Of a DNA stretch of 18,800 nucleotides, positions 1 to 10,900 are shown piece by piece (positions within the stretch are counted from its first letter, which is position 1; each line of letters begins with the position of its first letter). The position numbers and the translations under genes are program-made. Origin of the DNA: Acanthamoeba lenticulata (taxonomy: Eukaryota > Discosea > Longamoebia > Acanthamoebidae); NCBI GenBank assembly GCA_002179805.1, contig NAVB01001842.1:1-18800 (forward strand), given 5' to 3'. Under the pieces are notes generated by a model, which saw only the letters and a list, made by a program, of their open reading frames with translations, had not been told where the DNA came from and did no database searches.

Positions 1-111
1 TCTTCTCTTCTCTTCGCTCCCTTCCTTTCCTTTTCCTTTTTCCTCAACAGTCCCCATCTGGATGGCTGATGCGGGTTTGAACGCTTGGTGCTCACACACG
101 CACACACACAG
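1..111 (+). other. Upstream intron (3' part) of the TFIIF-like gene, with a possible micro-exon
   Basis: A pyrimidine-rich stretch runs into an AG at 49-50, and a second acceptor (CACACAG) at 105-111 precedes the first clear coding exon. The simplest reading is one intron ending at 111. Bases 51-74 could be a 24-nt in-frame micro-exon (ending before GTTTGA), but its eight codons show no similarity to the linker. Confidence 0.45.
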
Positions 112-630
112 GAGTCGGATGAAGACGAGGAGGACGAGCTGGAAGACGAGGAGGACAAACAAGCAGCCAAGAGCGGCAAGAAGGAGGACGCCGCCAAGGA
201 CAAGACCGCCGGCACCAAGCGCAAGAAGGGCGCCTCTTCGTCGTCGCCGACGGCCACGCCCACGCCAGCGGCCAAGAAGGCCAAGACCGAAACACCGGCG
301 GGCAAGCCCCAACGTACGCCGCTCGCGCTGCTGTGTGTGTGCGCGTGTGCGCGTGTGGACTTGGCCTGATGGATGGTGGATGGCGCTGCAGCGGCCGCGG
401 CGGAAAAGAAGGTCAAGGAACCGCCGAAGCTGTCGGAGGAGTCCGTGCGGCAGCTGCTGGCCCGAAAGGAGCAGCTCGGGACGAAGAGCGTCGTCAATTA
501 CTTCAAGACCGAACTGACCGACCCGGCCAAGAAGGCCGAGCTTACGCGGATTGTGAAAAACATCGCCAAGATCGTGGAGATCCCTCCCGGCTCCGGCAAC
601 AAGTTCCTCGTCCTCAAGGACAAACCGTGA
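112..630 (+). CDS. TFIIF alpha subunit (RAP74)-like, C-terminal part
   Basis: Partial gene; the 5' part lies outside the window. Exons 112-313 and 392-630, joined in phase 1 over a 78-nt GT..AG intron, give 146 residues and a TGA stop. The first exon encodes an acidic run (ESDEDEEDELEDEED) followed by a Lys/Ser/Thr/Pro linker with KRKK-like patches. The second encodes a compact domain of about 65 residues, with SEESVRQLLARKEQLGT near its start and NIAKIVEIPPGSGN near its end. This order, a charged linker and then a C-terminal winged helix, is typical of RAP74, the large subunit of general transcription factor IIF. In known family members the winged helix contacts the FCP1 phosphatase and TFIIB. 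The assignment rests on the terminal domain and the linker composition. The N-terminal dimerisation domain is not visible, so another nuclear factor with a similar tail remains possible. Confidence 0.7.
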
Positions 631-764
631 TGAGTCCCTCCCCCTCCTCTTTGCTTTTACGTCACAAAGAAGAAGAAAAAACAAAAACAAAAACAGAAAA
701 TTAGAGAGGTGGTTTAAAAGCTTTATTCTCTGAGGTCTCTTTCTAGTGTTGTACATGAAACAAG
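631..764. other. Convergent intergenic region
   Basis: 134 bp separate the stops of the plus-strand TFIIF-like gene and the minus-strand receptor gene. It holds an A-rich stretch (669-700) and one minus-strand polyadenylation signal. No canonical AATAAA was found for the plus-strand gene. Confidence 0.8.
722..727 (-). terminator. Polyadenylation signal AATAAA of the receptor gene
   Basis: The minus strand reads AATAAA about 37 nt downstream of the TAA stop (765-767). The position fits a eukaryotic poly(A) signal in a short 3' UTR. Confidence 0.65.
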
Positions 765-3700
765 TTACAAGTTGGAGGTGAGGCCAACGTCTTCATCGCC
801 CTCGAGAGAGCGGTTGAAGAACTCGAGCACGTTCTCCATCGAAGGACGCTTGTCAGCCGAGGCGTGCCAGCACTTCTTCATGATCTTCTTGAACTCTACG
901 GGGCAGTCGGGAGGGATCTGCGGCCGTTTGCCCTCCAGCACGTCGAGCGAGACGCCCATGAAGTTGCGACCGGCGAACGGCTGCTTGCGCGTGACCACCT
1001 CCCACATGGTGATGCCGAACGAGAACACGTCGGCCCTCTCGTCGTACTTCTCTCCGCGGATGATCTCCGGCGCGGTCCAGCACGGTGTGCCGCAGCGGGT
1101 CATGGTGGCGTTCTCCTCCTTGATGCGAGCGAACCCAAAGTCGGCCACCTTCACGTTCCAGTTCTCGTCCACGAGCAGGTTGGAGGGCTTCAGGTCGCGG
1201 TGCACGATGATCGGATGCAGCGAGTGGAGGTAGTTGATGCCGAGAGCGGCGGAGCGGAGCATGCGCAGGCGTTGCTTCCACGGCAGCTTGATGGCGTTGT
1301 TGGCCAGGATGTCCTTGAGCGAGCCCTGCTTCATGAACTCGGTCACGATGCACAGGTTGGGCCGCTTGACGCACGCGCCGATAAAGAGGACGATGTTGGG
1401 GTGGTGCAGCTCCGAGAGGAAGGCCATCTCGGCGCGGAACTCGAGCATGCGCCGCTCGTCGAGCTTCTGCTTGATGAACCGCTTGACGGCCACATCGACG
1501 CCCTTCCACTTGCCTCGGAACACGGTGCCGTAGGAGCCGAGGCCAATCTGCTTGCCCAGGACGACCTCGTGGAAGTCGATGATCCATCGGCACAGGTTGG
1601 CCGACGTGAGGAAGTTGTCCTCCTTGAAGACCATCCCCTCGCCCACCACCGTCTGCAGCTCGCGGCTGTGCCTCGCGCTCTTCCCGCTGCCCTGCTGCCC
1701 GAAGCTGTCGGCCGAGGTGCCGCTCTTGTCCCGGCGTTCGCTTCCGTCCGAGTGCGTGTTGTTGGTCGAGGTGCCCTCGGCCCCCACCGTCACGCCGCCG
1801 AAGAAGCGCGCCTCGAGGCCGCCCACCTTGACCTCGTACAGCCTCGCCCCGTTCGGCGAATCCGGCATCTCGAACTTGCCCAGGGCCAGCACCTGCTTCC
1901 GGTCCACCTCCTGCGGATGGGCGCCCTCGCCGTCGTTGGTCGTCGTCATCCACTGCGCTGCCGAGGCCGTCGCGGAGGCGGCCGCTTCGGACTTGAGCTT
2001 GTCGAAGACGGCCTGGCTCATGACGACCTGTCCGCCGTGGGTCATGGCCGTGATGCGCGCTGCCGCGTTGACCACAGGCCCGATGTACTCCACGCGCCGC
2101 GTCATCGGGTCGCGAACCACCCGGGGCACGCCCACGTGCGCCCCCATCCGCACGCGCAGCCCCTTGAATAGCACTCTGTACGCATCCCAGGACAGGCCCC
2201 AAAGTGAACACTTGGATTCACGCGACTGCAGCCTTCTTGAGTCGGGGGGAGAGCTGAGCGGAGCGTACCGGTCGTCGGTGTCGCCCCACTCCTCGGCAGC
2301 GCCCGGGTGGTCGAGCAAGGCTTCGGGCCAATCGATGGCCAGGAGGGCCTGCTGCACCTCGACGCACCAGGCCAGGGCGTCGCCAGCCGCCTGGAAGGCC
2401 ATGCAGAAGGAGCCCTCCCCGCTGTTGCGGTCCCGGAGGAAGACCACCTCGTAGCCCCGATGCTTCTTCAGCACCGACCGCAGCGTGTCGTTGTGGGCCC
2501 CCGTCGCGTCGCGCATGGCCGCGGCGTTGAACTCCCACAGCGAGGCGGCCCGCGTGATGTCGGTGAACACGATCGTGACTTCGCCCTCCGGCGGCCGCAC
2601 GCCGGCAGCGCCTGCGGCTCCCGCCGACAAGTTGGTGGCCGCCGACGACGAGCCCGACGACGAGCCCGTGGCCGACGACGAGTTGGTCGACGGCAGAGTC
2701 CACGAGCCGTAATGGTGCGGACGGCCCGGCTTGGACCCCTTGTCCTGCGATGACGTGCCTCCGCCCGACGAGGACGACGAGTAGGACGTCCCGCCAGCCG
2801 CCGTGGAGTCGCCGTGCATGGCGGACAGGCGCGTCATGATCTCGAGGAACGTGGGCCTGATCGTCGGGTCGTGGTGCCAGCAGCTCGTGATCAGCTCCTC
2901 GAACTCGACCGGGCATTGCGACGCGGCACTCTCGGGCATCTTTGGGCGCATGTTGTCTCGGATCACGGCCACCGCCACCGCGGCCGGGCTTAGGATTCAC
3001 GCAATCATCACATCACAACACGAAGATTAGTTAGCCGAAATGACATTTTTAAAATATCATGAAGATTAATAAATAAAATAAAATAATTTAAGAAGTGATA
3101 TTATGTTTTTAAAAAAGCAAAATTCAAAACACAATAATTGAAACATTTATTTATATATATATATAAAAATAAGATTACGATTGTACCTCAGGCCGAGGTA
3201 GGGCTGATCGCGCGTGTGGAGCTCCCACAGGATGATTCCGAACGAATAAACATCGGCCAGGATGTAGTCCACGTCAGACGACTCGTTGAGCACCTCAGGG
3301 GCAGACCAGTGCACACTGCCGGCCACCTCCTTGACGCCACCCTTTTGGACGTCCTCTTTGAACTTGGTCAACCCAAAGTCGCTCACCTGAGAAAGTGGAT
3401 GCATCAATAAACTCGTCAGTCATGGATGGATGCTTGCAAAGTTGATCATTAAGGTGAGGATGAGAACCTTGATGTTCCACTTGTTGTCGAGGAGAAGGTT
3501 GAGCGACTTGAGATCGCGATGGACGATACCCGACGAGTGCAGGAAGTGCATGCCCTTGGACGCCTGGTAGGCCATCTTGGCCTTGAGCGCGAATGGGATG
3601 TCGGGAATGAGCTCGTTGTGGAGCAGGTCGAAGAGCGAGCCGAGCGCCATGAACTCCATGACGATGCACATCTTGGGCGCTTTGGTCGACGCGGCCATGA

Positions 3701-6700
3701 ACAGCACCACATTCGGGTGGCGAAGCGACGTCATCACGCGAACCTGGCAGGCAGAGGACATCGGCCAGTCGATCCAGCTTATTAGAGAGCAGGTTCCTCA
3801 AGGGAGGAAGTGACCGAAACACATCCGGTTGGGGGTAAGGGGTCGGTGGGTGGGTACCTCATCCTTGAAGTTGCGCTCCATGTCCTTGGTGATCTTGTCG
3901 GAGGCCATCACCTTGACTGCGACCTCCGTCCCCTTCCACACCGCCTTGTGCACTTCGCCGTAACCGCCGCTGCCCAGCACTTCGCCGATTTCGAGCTCCT
4001 CGTAGTTGATCTCCCAGTCGTCCTCGCCGCTGTTCGTGCGCTTGATGATGACGAGCAGCGCGAGGATGAGGCCCACCAGCACCAGGAACACAATCACGGA
4101 CACCGGGATGACGGTCCCTGCGATCATCCATCCCCATCATCATCATCATCATCCATCAGCCCGAGAAGGAAGTCCATTCGGGGGAAGGAGGGGGGATTGA
4201 TGAATACCGAGGATGATGGCCGTTGGGGCGTCTGTCGAGCTCGACTTGATGACCTCTTCGCAGTACTGGCCGGTTCGGTTGGAGGGACACAAGCAGGCCT
4301 CGTTCACGCAGGAGCCCACATCGGAGCACAGGGCGCCATCGCCATCGATGCAGTTGTAGAGCACGCTCACGGGCTGGCCCGCGCAAGTAAAGCTCTTGAG
4401 CTGGGCGTAGAGGAACCGCATGGCCGACGGCTCCGCCAGCATGGGCAGCAGGAACCCTTGCCTGGTACCATCCATCGCGTCCATCCCTCACGCGTGAGCT
4501 CTCGGGCCGATAGGGGGGGAAGAGGCTGCGAAAGACAAATAAATGAGCGTACCGCTCAGCCGAGGTGATCGCCGTGGGCGAACTCTGCGTCCAATAGAGG
4601 AAGTCAGCCAGACCTCCGGCTGTTCCGCAGTCACTCATGGTCTTGCTCCGATAAACGACCGAACCAAATGCGTTGATCGGCCAGCTGTCCGCGCTTTGCC
4701 CTGTTTGTGTGGCCCACCATAAGCACACCTTCGTTTTTTTTTTTTTTTTGATTGAAAAAAGCTCAAATAAAAAACGCAAGGAGCTCGTACCCAAGAGGAA
4801 TGCGTCGTAGCCGCGTTCGCTGGGCGGAACAGTGTCGATGTAGTCGCTGAAGGCACTTTTCATGGTTTGGGAGCTGGGCGCGACCTTGTTGCCAGCCACG
4901 TTGACCATCGAGGCCGCGTTGAGGCCTCGCGTCTGCACACGCGGTTTATTCATTCGGATGATTCACCTTGCCAGGTTTTGGGGGGTGGAGAAGGGGCAAG
5001 AAGGGGTTCGTACGGCAACGATGTCGTAGTACTGCCAGAACGAGAACGAATAGGACGTGGCCGCCAAGTTGGTGGCCAGGGTCAGGCTCACGATCAGCGT
5101 CGTCGTGTTGTACGTCTGCAACTGCGTGAACTGCGGCAGTGACGTGACTCCGATCTGCACGGAGAGACAACACAAAGGGAGGGCGTCAGCACTCGCGCTC
5201 CATTCCCCTCCTTCCCTCGTTCCTTCTTCTTGGGGGGGGGGCTGGAATACCGTTCGGTTAAACTCGGGCACGGTGGCGGAGAGCATGGTGGTGAGCAACT
5301 GCGTGTAGGCGGCCGATGTATTCTGGACGAACACGCGGATTGCCGCGTTGGGAAGCGCCGCTGCGACCTGATCGGTGTTGAGGTCCTTGATGCGCTGGTC
5401 GTTCCATTGGGTGATGTTGCCCATGTAGATCTGCGCAATTGTCTCAAAGTCCAACACGAGCTCCATATTGCTCAGCTCTGGCACGTTGTAGGCTGTGCCG
5501 CGCAGTCACGTATGAGCATTCGTGCGAGAAGTGGGGGCATGACGAAGAAGAAAAAGAAAAAGAAGAAGAAGAAGAAAAGCCGCAAGAGGGGGGGGGATCT
5601 GTACCAGGCACAAGAGCAAAGGCAGTCGTTGGGACCAGCGCGGCATCAGGCATCGCGGCCAGGTCACTGCTCGACAGCCCGTTGGTCGTCAGCGCAAAGT
5701 CGCAGTCGAAGCTCTCCAGCCGGGTCTTGGCCACAGCGGCAAAGGCCGTGTAGTACTTGAGGCGCGTCGTGCTCGACGACCAGGCCACCGACCACGAGGT
5801 CACGGCCGAGCTGGGCGAGCCCATCCCGATGAGGAAGTTGGTGTTGTAGGCGTCTTGGCCGTTGCATTCGATCGAGCCGATGACGTCGATGATTTTCTTG
5901 CGCAGACTCACATCGAGCGGCACCAGGTTCAGTTTCTTCACATCGTTGGAGGCGCTGTTCAACAGCGACACAAAAACGTTGGCCCAACGTCAGTCCAAGA
6001 AGAGAAAAGGTCAGGGAAAAGACGGGGCAGAACGAGGAATGCGCGAAAGCGAACCCGTCGTTGGTGTGGACCCAAGCGACAAAGTCGAGCAGCTCCTGGG
6101 TGATGGAGCAGTCGCTCGTTTGGGCGTCGCCATAAATCGTGAGGTAGGTCATGTAGGCCATGGGCCAGGATTGGTCTCCGCTGGCGTCCAGGATGTCGAC
6201 GGAGAAGTTAGACGCCGAGAAGACTGGAAGGAAGCTGCTCATGGCCGCCTGCACGCTTGTCACGGACGGCTGGACGAGGGTGTTGGCCTTGTTGTACATG
6301 TTCATCCACGGCAGGCCCGCTCCGATGGCGTCGGAGTAGCTCAGGTAGGTCAGACTGTTCGGATGGCCCTGGTGGTGTGATGGTGGTGGCGATGCAAGCG
6401 TGAGCCGAGCGGCCACATCAACACCAACAAGACTGTTTCCGGACCTTCAGCCACGAAATGCGTGCCGCCGTGGAGAGTCCTGCGGGCTGCGCGGTGCCGC
6501 GCAGGGCCGGGGGCATCTGTGCGAAACTCCTGTTGGCGGCCGCGAACATGGCGGTGAAGTCGGGGCTGAAGCTCTCCAGCGTCAGCTTGAGAACTTCGGC
6601 CAGGCTGTACACGTTGCTCTCCGAGTAGCCGATGGTGATGTTGGCCTCTGGCAGAAGAGAAGCCAGGTCCGGGTTGAGTGCGCGAATGCGCGTATCGTTC

Positions 6701-7479
6701 CAGCTGGTGATGTTCCCCATCCAGATGAGCGCCAGCGTCCTCCTGTCCATGATCTGGCACACGAGCGCGCACATCAGCAGGATGAGGGTTCCCCATCGCA
6801 TGCGTGAATGCGCAGGTTTGGTCATACCAGGTTGGTGCTTGCGCCTGCCAGGGCGGGCACGTTGTAGGCCATCACGATGGCTTGGCCAATCAGGGGGATT
6901 TCCGTCAGGTTGTACACTTCCGCCCCGGCGACTGCGGCGATGGGCCGGTCCAGGCACATAAAGTCCTGCCCATCCCCCCCCCCCCAAAGTGGCACCATCG
7001 TGATGAGCCGGAAGTCACTGGGAAAAGATGCAACACGATTGGGTAATCCGTACGAGGTCGCCTTGCAGGTACTGGCCAAGTACCGTGCTGACGCCCGTGT
7101 TGGCGTAGGAAATGCTGCAGAAGGAGGAGTGAGCTTAGCTCCTTCCCTCTCTCTTCCTAATCCATCCATCCAAAGGAAGCAAACGAGGGGAAAAAACAGA
7201 GAGAACAGAGAGGTGCACTTACCTGACGTCATCGCGAATGTAGATGTAGTCATTGGACCAAAGGGAGAAGACAGACACCACGTTGAAACTGCCGCCTCCG
7301 TATAACTGGACCCCGTAGGCCACTGCTTTGGTGCAACGCAAAAGGGAAAACGAAGGGAGCACAAGCGGTCAGTCTCCATCCTCGACACGGCCGAAGGGAT
7401 ACGCACCATGCTGAGCGAGGACCAGGAGGACCATGATGCGCAATGCCAGCAGTCCTCTTCCTGTCGCGTGGCCATGCAT
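765..7479 (-). CDS. Receptor-type dual protein kinase / class III nucleotide cyclase with tandem PstS-like ectodomains
   Basis: Exons (5' to 3'): 7479-7407, 7322-7223, 7114-7054, 6965-6828, 6753-6445, 6368-6055, 5954-5605, 5492-5251, 5154-5014, 4932-4791, 4700-4553, 4461-4208, 4117-3858, 3743-3468, 3386-3187, 2988-2269, 2175-765. They total 5139 nt, or 1712 residues, and every junction phase matches. Domains by approximate residue: signal peptide 1-28; PstS-like domains about 29-335 and 336-690 (paired motifs IWMGNITSWND and IYMGNITQWND, each after AYNVP); EGF-like Cys cluster 700-750; transmembrane helix 760-782; kinase 1 about 800-1050 (GSGGYGEV, K826, HRD 919-921, DFG 939); cyclase about 1138-1320; kinase 2 about 1445-1700 (GLGSYGTV, K1474, HRD 1568-1570, DFG 1588, CWTAPE). 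Both kinases keep all catalytic motifs and look tyrosine-kinase-like (TKL). It is probably a plasma-membrane sensor. Acanthamoeba and mimivirus proteins share this plan, as established family knowledge. The ligand is unknown. The ATG at 7479 is chosen because it opens a good signal sequence. Confidence 0.9.
2176..2268 (-). other. Stop-free 93-nt intron inside the cyclase domain
   Basis: On the minus strand the donor CG|GTACGC and acceptor GTACAG|A flank 93 nt with no in-frame stop, so an ORF caller reads straight through it. Splicing joins DTDDR to VLFKGLRVRMGAH, a normal cyclase strand. Retention would insert 31 residues rich in Ser, Arg and Pro. Confidence 0.8.
2989..3186 (-). other. AT-rich 198-nt intron of the receptor gene
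   Basis: This is the longest intron of the receptor gene. It is very AT-rich, with a TA repeat at 3152-3165. Donor AG|GTACAA and acceptor CCTAAG|C join phase 2 to give QPYLGLSPAAVAVAVIRD, restoring kinase 1. The GC-rich surroundings make its composition stand out. Confidence 0.85.
4135..4152. repeat. (CAT)6 microsatellite in an intron
   Basis: Six perfect CAT units lie within the 90-nt intron 4118-4207 that separates the Cys-rich exon from the transmembrane exon. Confidence 0.9.
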
Positions 7480-7906
7480 TGTTCAGGGGTTGCTTGTGCT
7501 CGCCTTGTGAGAATTAGGTTTGGGGGTGACGACGCAGAGAAAAAATGAACTGGACACAAAAAAAGAGGACATTTCAGGGAGGAACTCTCAACTTGATTGG
7601 CTACGGCCGGTAACAGAAAACGACTGTGCACCGCAACGCCCGGAATCGTGTGGGAACTTTCCTTGTTGAGGAGTTCCTCAGTCGAACGGGAAAACTCATT
7701 CGTCGTAGCCTGCGAAACAGAAGTCAGACATTGCTTGACGTTAAGCGCAACGAGCAAACGGTTGCACTTGTCAGCCCTGGTAGTCAACAACCTCACCCAC
7801 TGTTGGCCACGAGCTGTTTTTTTACGCTAAACGTGCCCCTGTTGTTGGTCATCCAATCCTGCGTATCTCCAACACGTAACACAAGAAGCAAAGAGAAACA
7901 CGTGTG
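7480..7906 (-). promoter_or_regulatory. Intergenic region: START-gene 3' flank and presumed receptor promoter
   Basis: 427 bp lie between the START-gene stop and the receptor start codon, both on the minus strand. I see no coding exon, no convincing TATA box and no AATAAA for the START gene. The receptor ATG is preceded by CCTGAACA. The promoter role is inferred from position only. Confidence 0.4.
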
Positions 7907-10900
7907 CTACTTCCGCTCGTCGCCGGCAAGGCAGCGCTGGATGTTGGCGATCAGAAGAGGCCGTTGCACCTGCTCTCCCCCCCCCCCGTCCCACACATGA
8001 TTGATGGGCACGTGTCCCCAAGAGCGCGAAGGAGGAAGAGCTCTTTGAAGGGGAAAAGGGGGGAAGGAAGAGGTGGACCACCTGGACCAAGTTGACGATG
8101 GCGGCCGGGAGGCCCATCAGATCGATCTGCGTGATGAGCGTGACCTTGGACACCAGCTTACCCTCCCCGTCCTGCGGGTCCCTCGAGACAAAGACAGGAG
8201 AGAGAGCGCGACACACGAACTGAGTCACACGGACAGGACGAGGACGAGGAGGAGAAGAACAAGAGCTGATGTAAAGTATGTATAACAAGAAAAAGAAGGA
8301 GAAGGAGAAGAGGCTCCCACCTTCTTGGGCTCGATCAAGGCGCCAGAGTGGTAGGCCATCCCGCGCGTCCAGCCCTCGAGCGGAGGGCACTGCGGATGTT
8401 CCACGCTTTGGCCAAACTGGGGCGGGCCGAGACACAAACATACAAACGCACAACCACACAACCACACATGAGTGGGGTGGGGGAGGAGGAGGGGCACGGC
8501 CAAGCAGAGGAGGGAGTGGGGGCACGTACGAGGAGGATCGAGCCACGTTGCCGCCGGACGAGGTGCATCAGCGCACAAAAGTCGCGGCGGTGGTTCACAA
8601 AGCACCGCTCCGTCTCGTACCTGCACCAGATATATCCGCGACGTCATGACATCATGCTGGTTGCCGCCCCACATTGGGGAGAGGAATTTAAAACATCCTC
8701 CTTCTGGTCCGTACCGGAAGTGGACCACCTTGGTGCAGCCGTCAAGCCGCTCGACCTCCTTGTGGTCCTTGGCGTAGCAGTCCCACGCCGCCCAGTCCTG
8801 CACCCCCTCTCCCCCCCCCAATCAATCAATCAGTCAATTTCCCGGCAACAGGCGTCAGAAGAGAACTCTCCGGCGGGGGGGGGGGTAATCTGGCGGTGAA
8901 AAGCTCGGAGCGGTGCCTTTTGCTCGAACAGGTAGTCCTTTACAACCAGCGGGGGCGCTCGGATCACACCCACACCTGCCCACAACGCCCCCCCCCAAAC
9001 CCCCCAAACATGTTGTTGTTGTTTTTCACAAGAAAAATGAAAAGAAAAATGGAACTGCACCTCTGAAGCAGTGGATGTTGCGGCCCGGGTGGGGCGTGGG
9101 GACCAGGCGCCTGTGGATGACCACCCCGCTCTGCTTGGCCACGAACTCCCACCCGCTCTCGCCCTCCAACAGCCGGAGGAACGCCGGAACTGCGCATTGG
9201 CACTCCACACACAACACCCATCAGCGCACTTCACACACAGACACACCACCACCACCACCGCTAAATCCACGCGCGCCCGTGAATTGGAGGGGGGGAAGCG
9301 GACCATTCTGGTCGAGGAGGCGGAAGAAGGCGTAGTGCCGCAGCAGCGGCTCCGCCAAGTTGTCTGTCGTCGCAAGCCCCCCCCCCCCGGAGAACGACCA
9401 AATCAGACCGCAATGCCGCCCGACGGGAGGAGGCGGGCATTCATCCGACGAGGAGAGGTACCGCGCGCAAGGGCGCTGATGCTGCGCACTTTCGTCCGCC
9501 GCACCGAGACGGTCGTCCTTGATGCCGCCTCTTCGACAGGGTCACTGCCCCGGTCCGCCGAGGAGGCTTGGGCCTCCGGGGCCGAGGGGGACGCCGGGGC
9601 GAGGGGCAGCTGCAGCAGCAACTCCACCGCTTTGACCACCTGATGCATCCCCTCGCAGAGGAGGTGGAAGGGAAGATGAGAGGCGTTGCGCATCATGTCG
9701 ATATTGGGGGGGAGGGGAGGGGAGGAAGGGTAGCGCACGTGATGCCACGCCACGCGCAGGCGATCGGGGCCCTCGAGGTGGGCGGGGCGCGCCCGCGATT
9801 GCGCCACCCGCCGGATGTCCGCCGGGGCCGATGAGTGAAGCGAGGCTGCCGCGGGCACTGGCGCGGCCGACCCGCGAGGGGACATCAACGTCGGCGCAGG
9901 CGATGACGACGACGAAGCGAGCGACATTGTCGACGACACCGGGATTGAGCCGCTCGCCTCGGCAACGGAAAGTGCAAAGGGCCGGCCTACTGCGGCGGAC
10001 GACGAAGACGACGACGACGACGATGATGAAGAGAACGAGAGCGACGAAGGGAACGAAGCCTCTGAAGAGAAGGACGAGAGCGACGAGAGCGACGCGAGTG
10101 GAGGGGAGGACGACGCGTGATGCTCCAGGCCCGTAGCTGGAATGGAGAGCGGGGCCGACAAGCAGCGGGTGAGCTCGTCCTCCTCGGTCTCCTCGCCCTC
10201 GTCGATGCGCTCGATGGCGGTGTCTTGGCTTCGCCCTCGAGGGCCGAGCAGAGGTTCATGGGTGGTCATCGAAGGCTGCTGAGGAGGCCTCAAGCCGCTT
10301 GGGAGATCCCTCTCCGCTGACAGGTCGGGTTGGGCCTCCACGCCAGAGGCCAACGCGCGCAATGATGAGTAGCGCCCAGCAGCCACAGCCTGCTCCGTTG
10401 GTGGCACCGCCGACTCCCGCCCTGGCTGAGGCGGGAGGTCTTGGCTCGACAGCGGCCCGGTGGAGGGCGGGCGCGAGCTCCGGCTCGTCGTGGTGGCGGT
10501 AGGTTGCGGGTGTCGCGCCTGCCAGGCCTCCAGGGCGAGCCCTTCGGCCTGCTCGGTGAGGATGTCCGCCGCCTGGTTTGGGAAAAGGGAGCGGGAGGAG
10601 GGGAGGAGGAGGAGGAGGAGAAAGGAGATCACGTGAGCACTTGACCAAGCATGCTTCAGCGGATCGTCAGCCCAACAGCTCACGTGGGCGTGTGAGCAGA
10701 GGGGAAGAGGGGGGGTTGCGTGACACCTCGAGGAAAAACGTTTGGAGCATGCGCTTCGCATCAGGCGAGAAGGGCACGCCCTTGGGCCCGCACAGTCCGC
10801 TCTGTGTGTCACGTAATGGCGGGTAACGATCACACACACACACACCCCGCCCGGGCACGTGAGATCGAGCGCTGTCTGCACGCGGCGCTCGTCAACAAAA

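Noticed and set aside
864..2171. 435-residue open frame on the plus strand opposite the kinase/cyclase exon
   Set aside because: Antisense shadow of a GC-rich coding exon; composition is His/Leu/Ala/Arg-rich with no domain, while the minus strand has clear kinase and cyclase motifs.
2430..2460. A 26-nt GTGGTC..AACAG segment as an intron removing the insertion in the cyclase motif
   Set aside because: Too short for splicing, and it would shift the reading frame. The insertion is therefore taken as real protein sequence.
765..7479. Integrated giant-virus segment, because mimiviruses carry similar kinase/cyclase receptors
   Set aside because: The gene has 16 spliceosomal introns and the host-like composition of its neighbours, so it is a cellular gene; any transfer would have been in the other direction or ancient.
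7480..7906. Small open frames in the intergenic region (such as 7597-7830 and 7626-8000)
   Set aside because: They lack recognisable similarity, and the longer one runs into the last exon of the START gene on the opposite strand.
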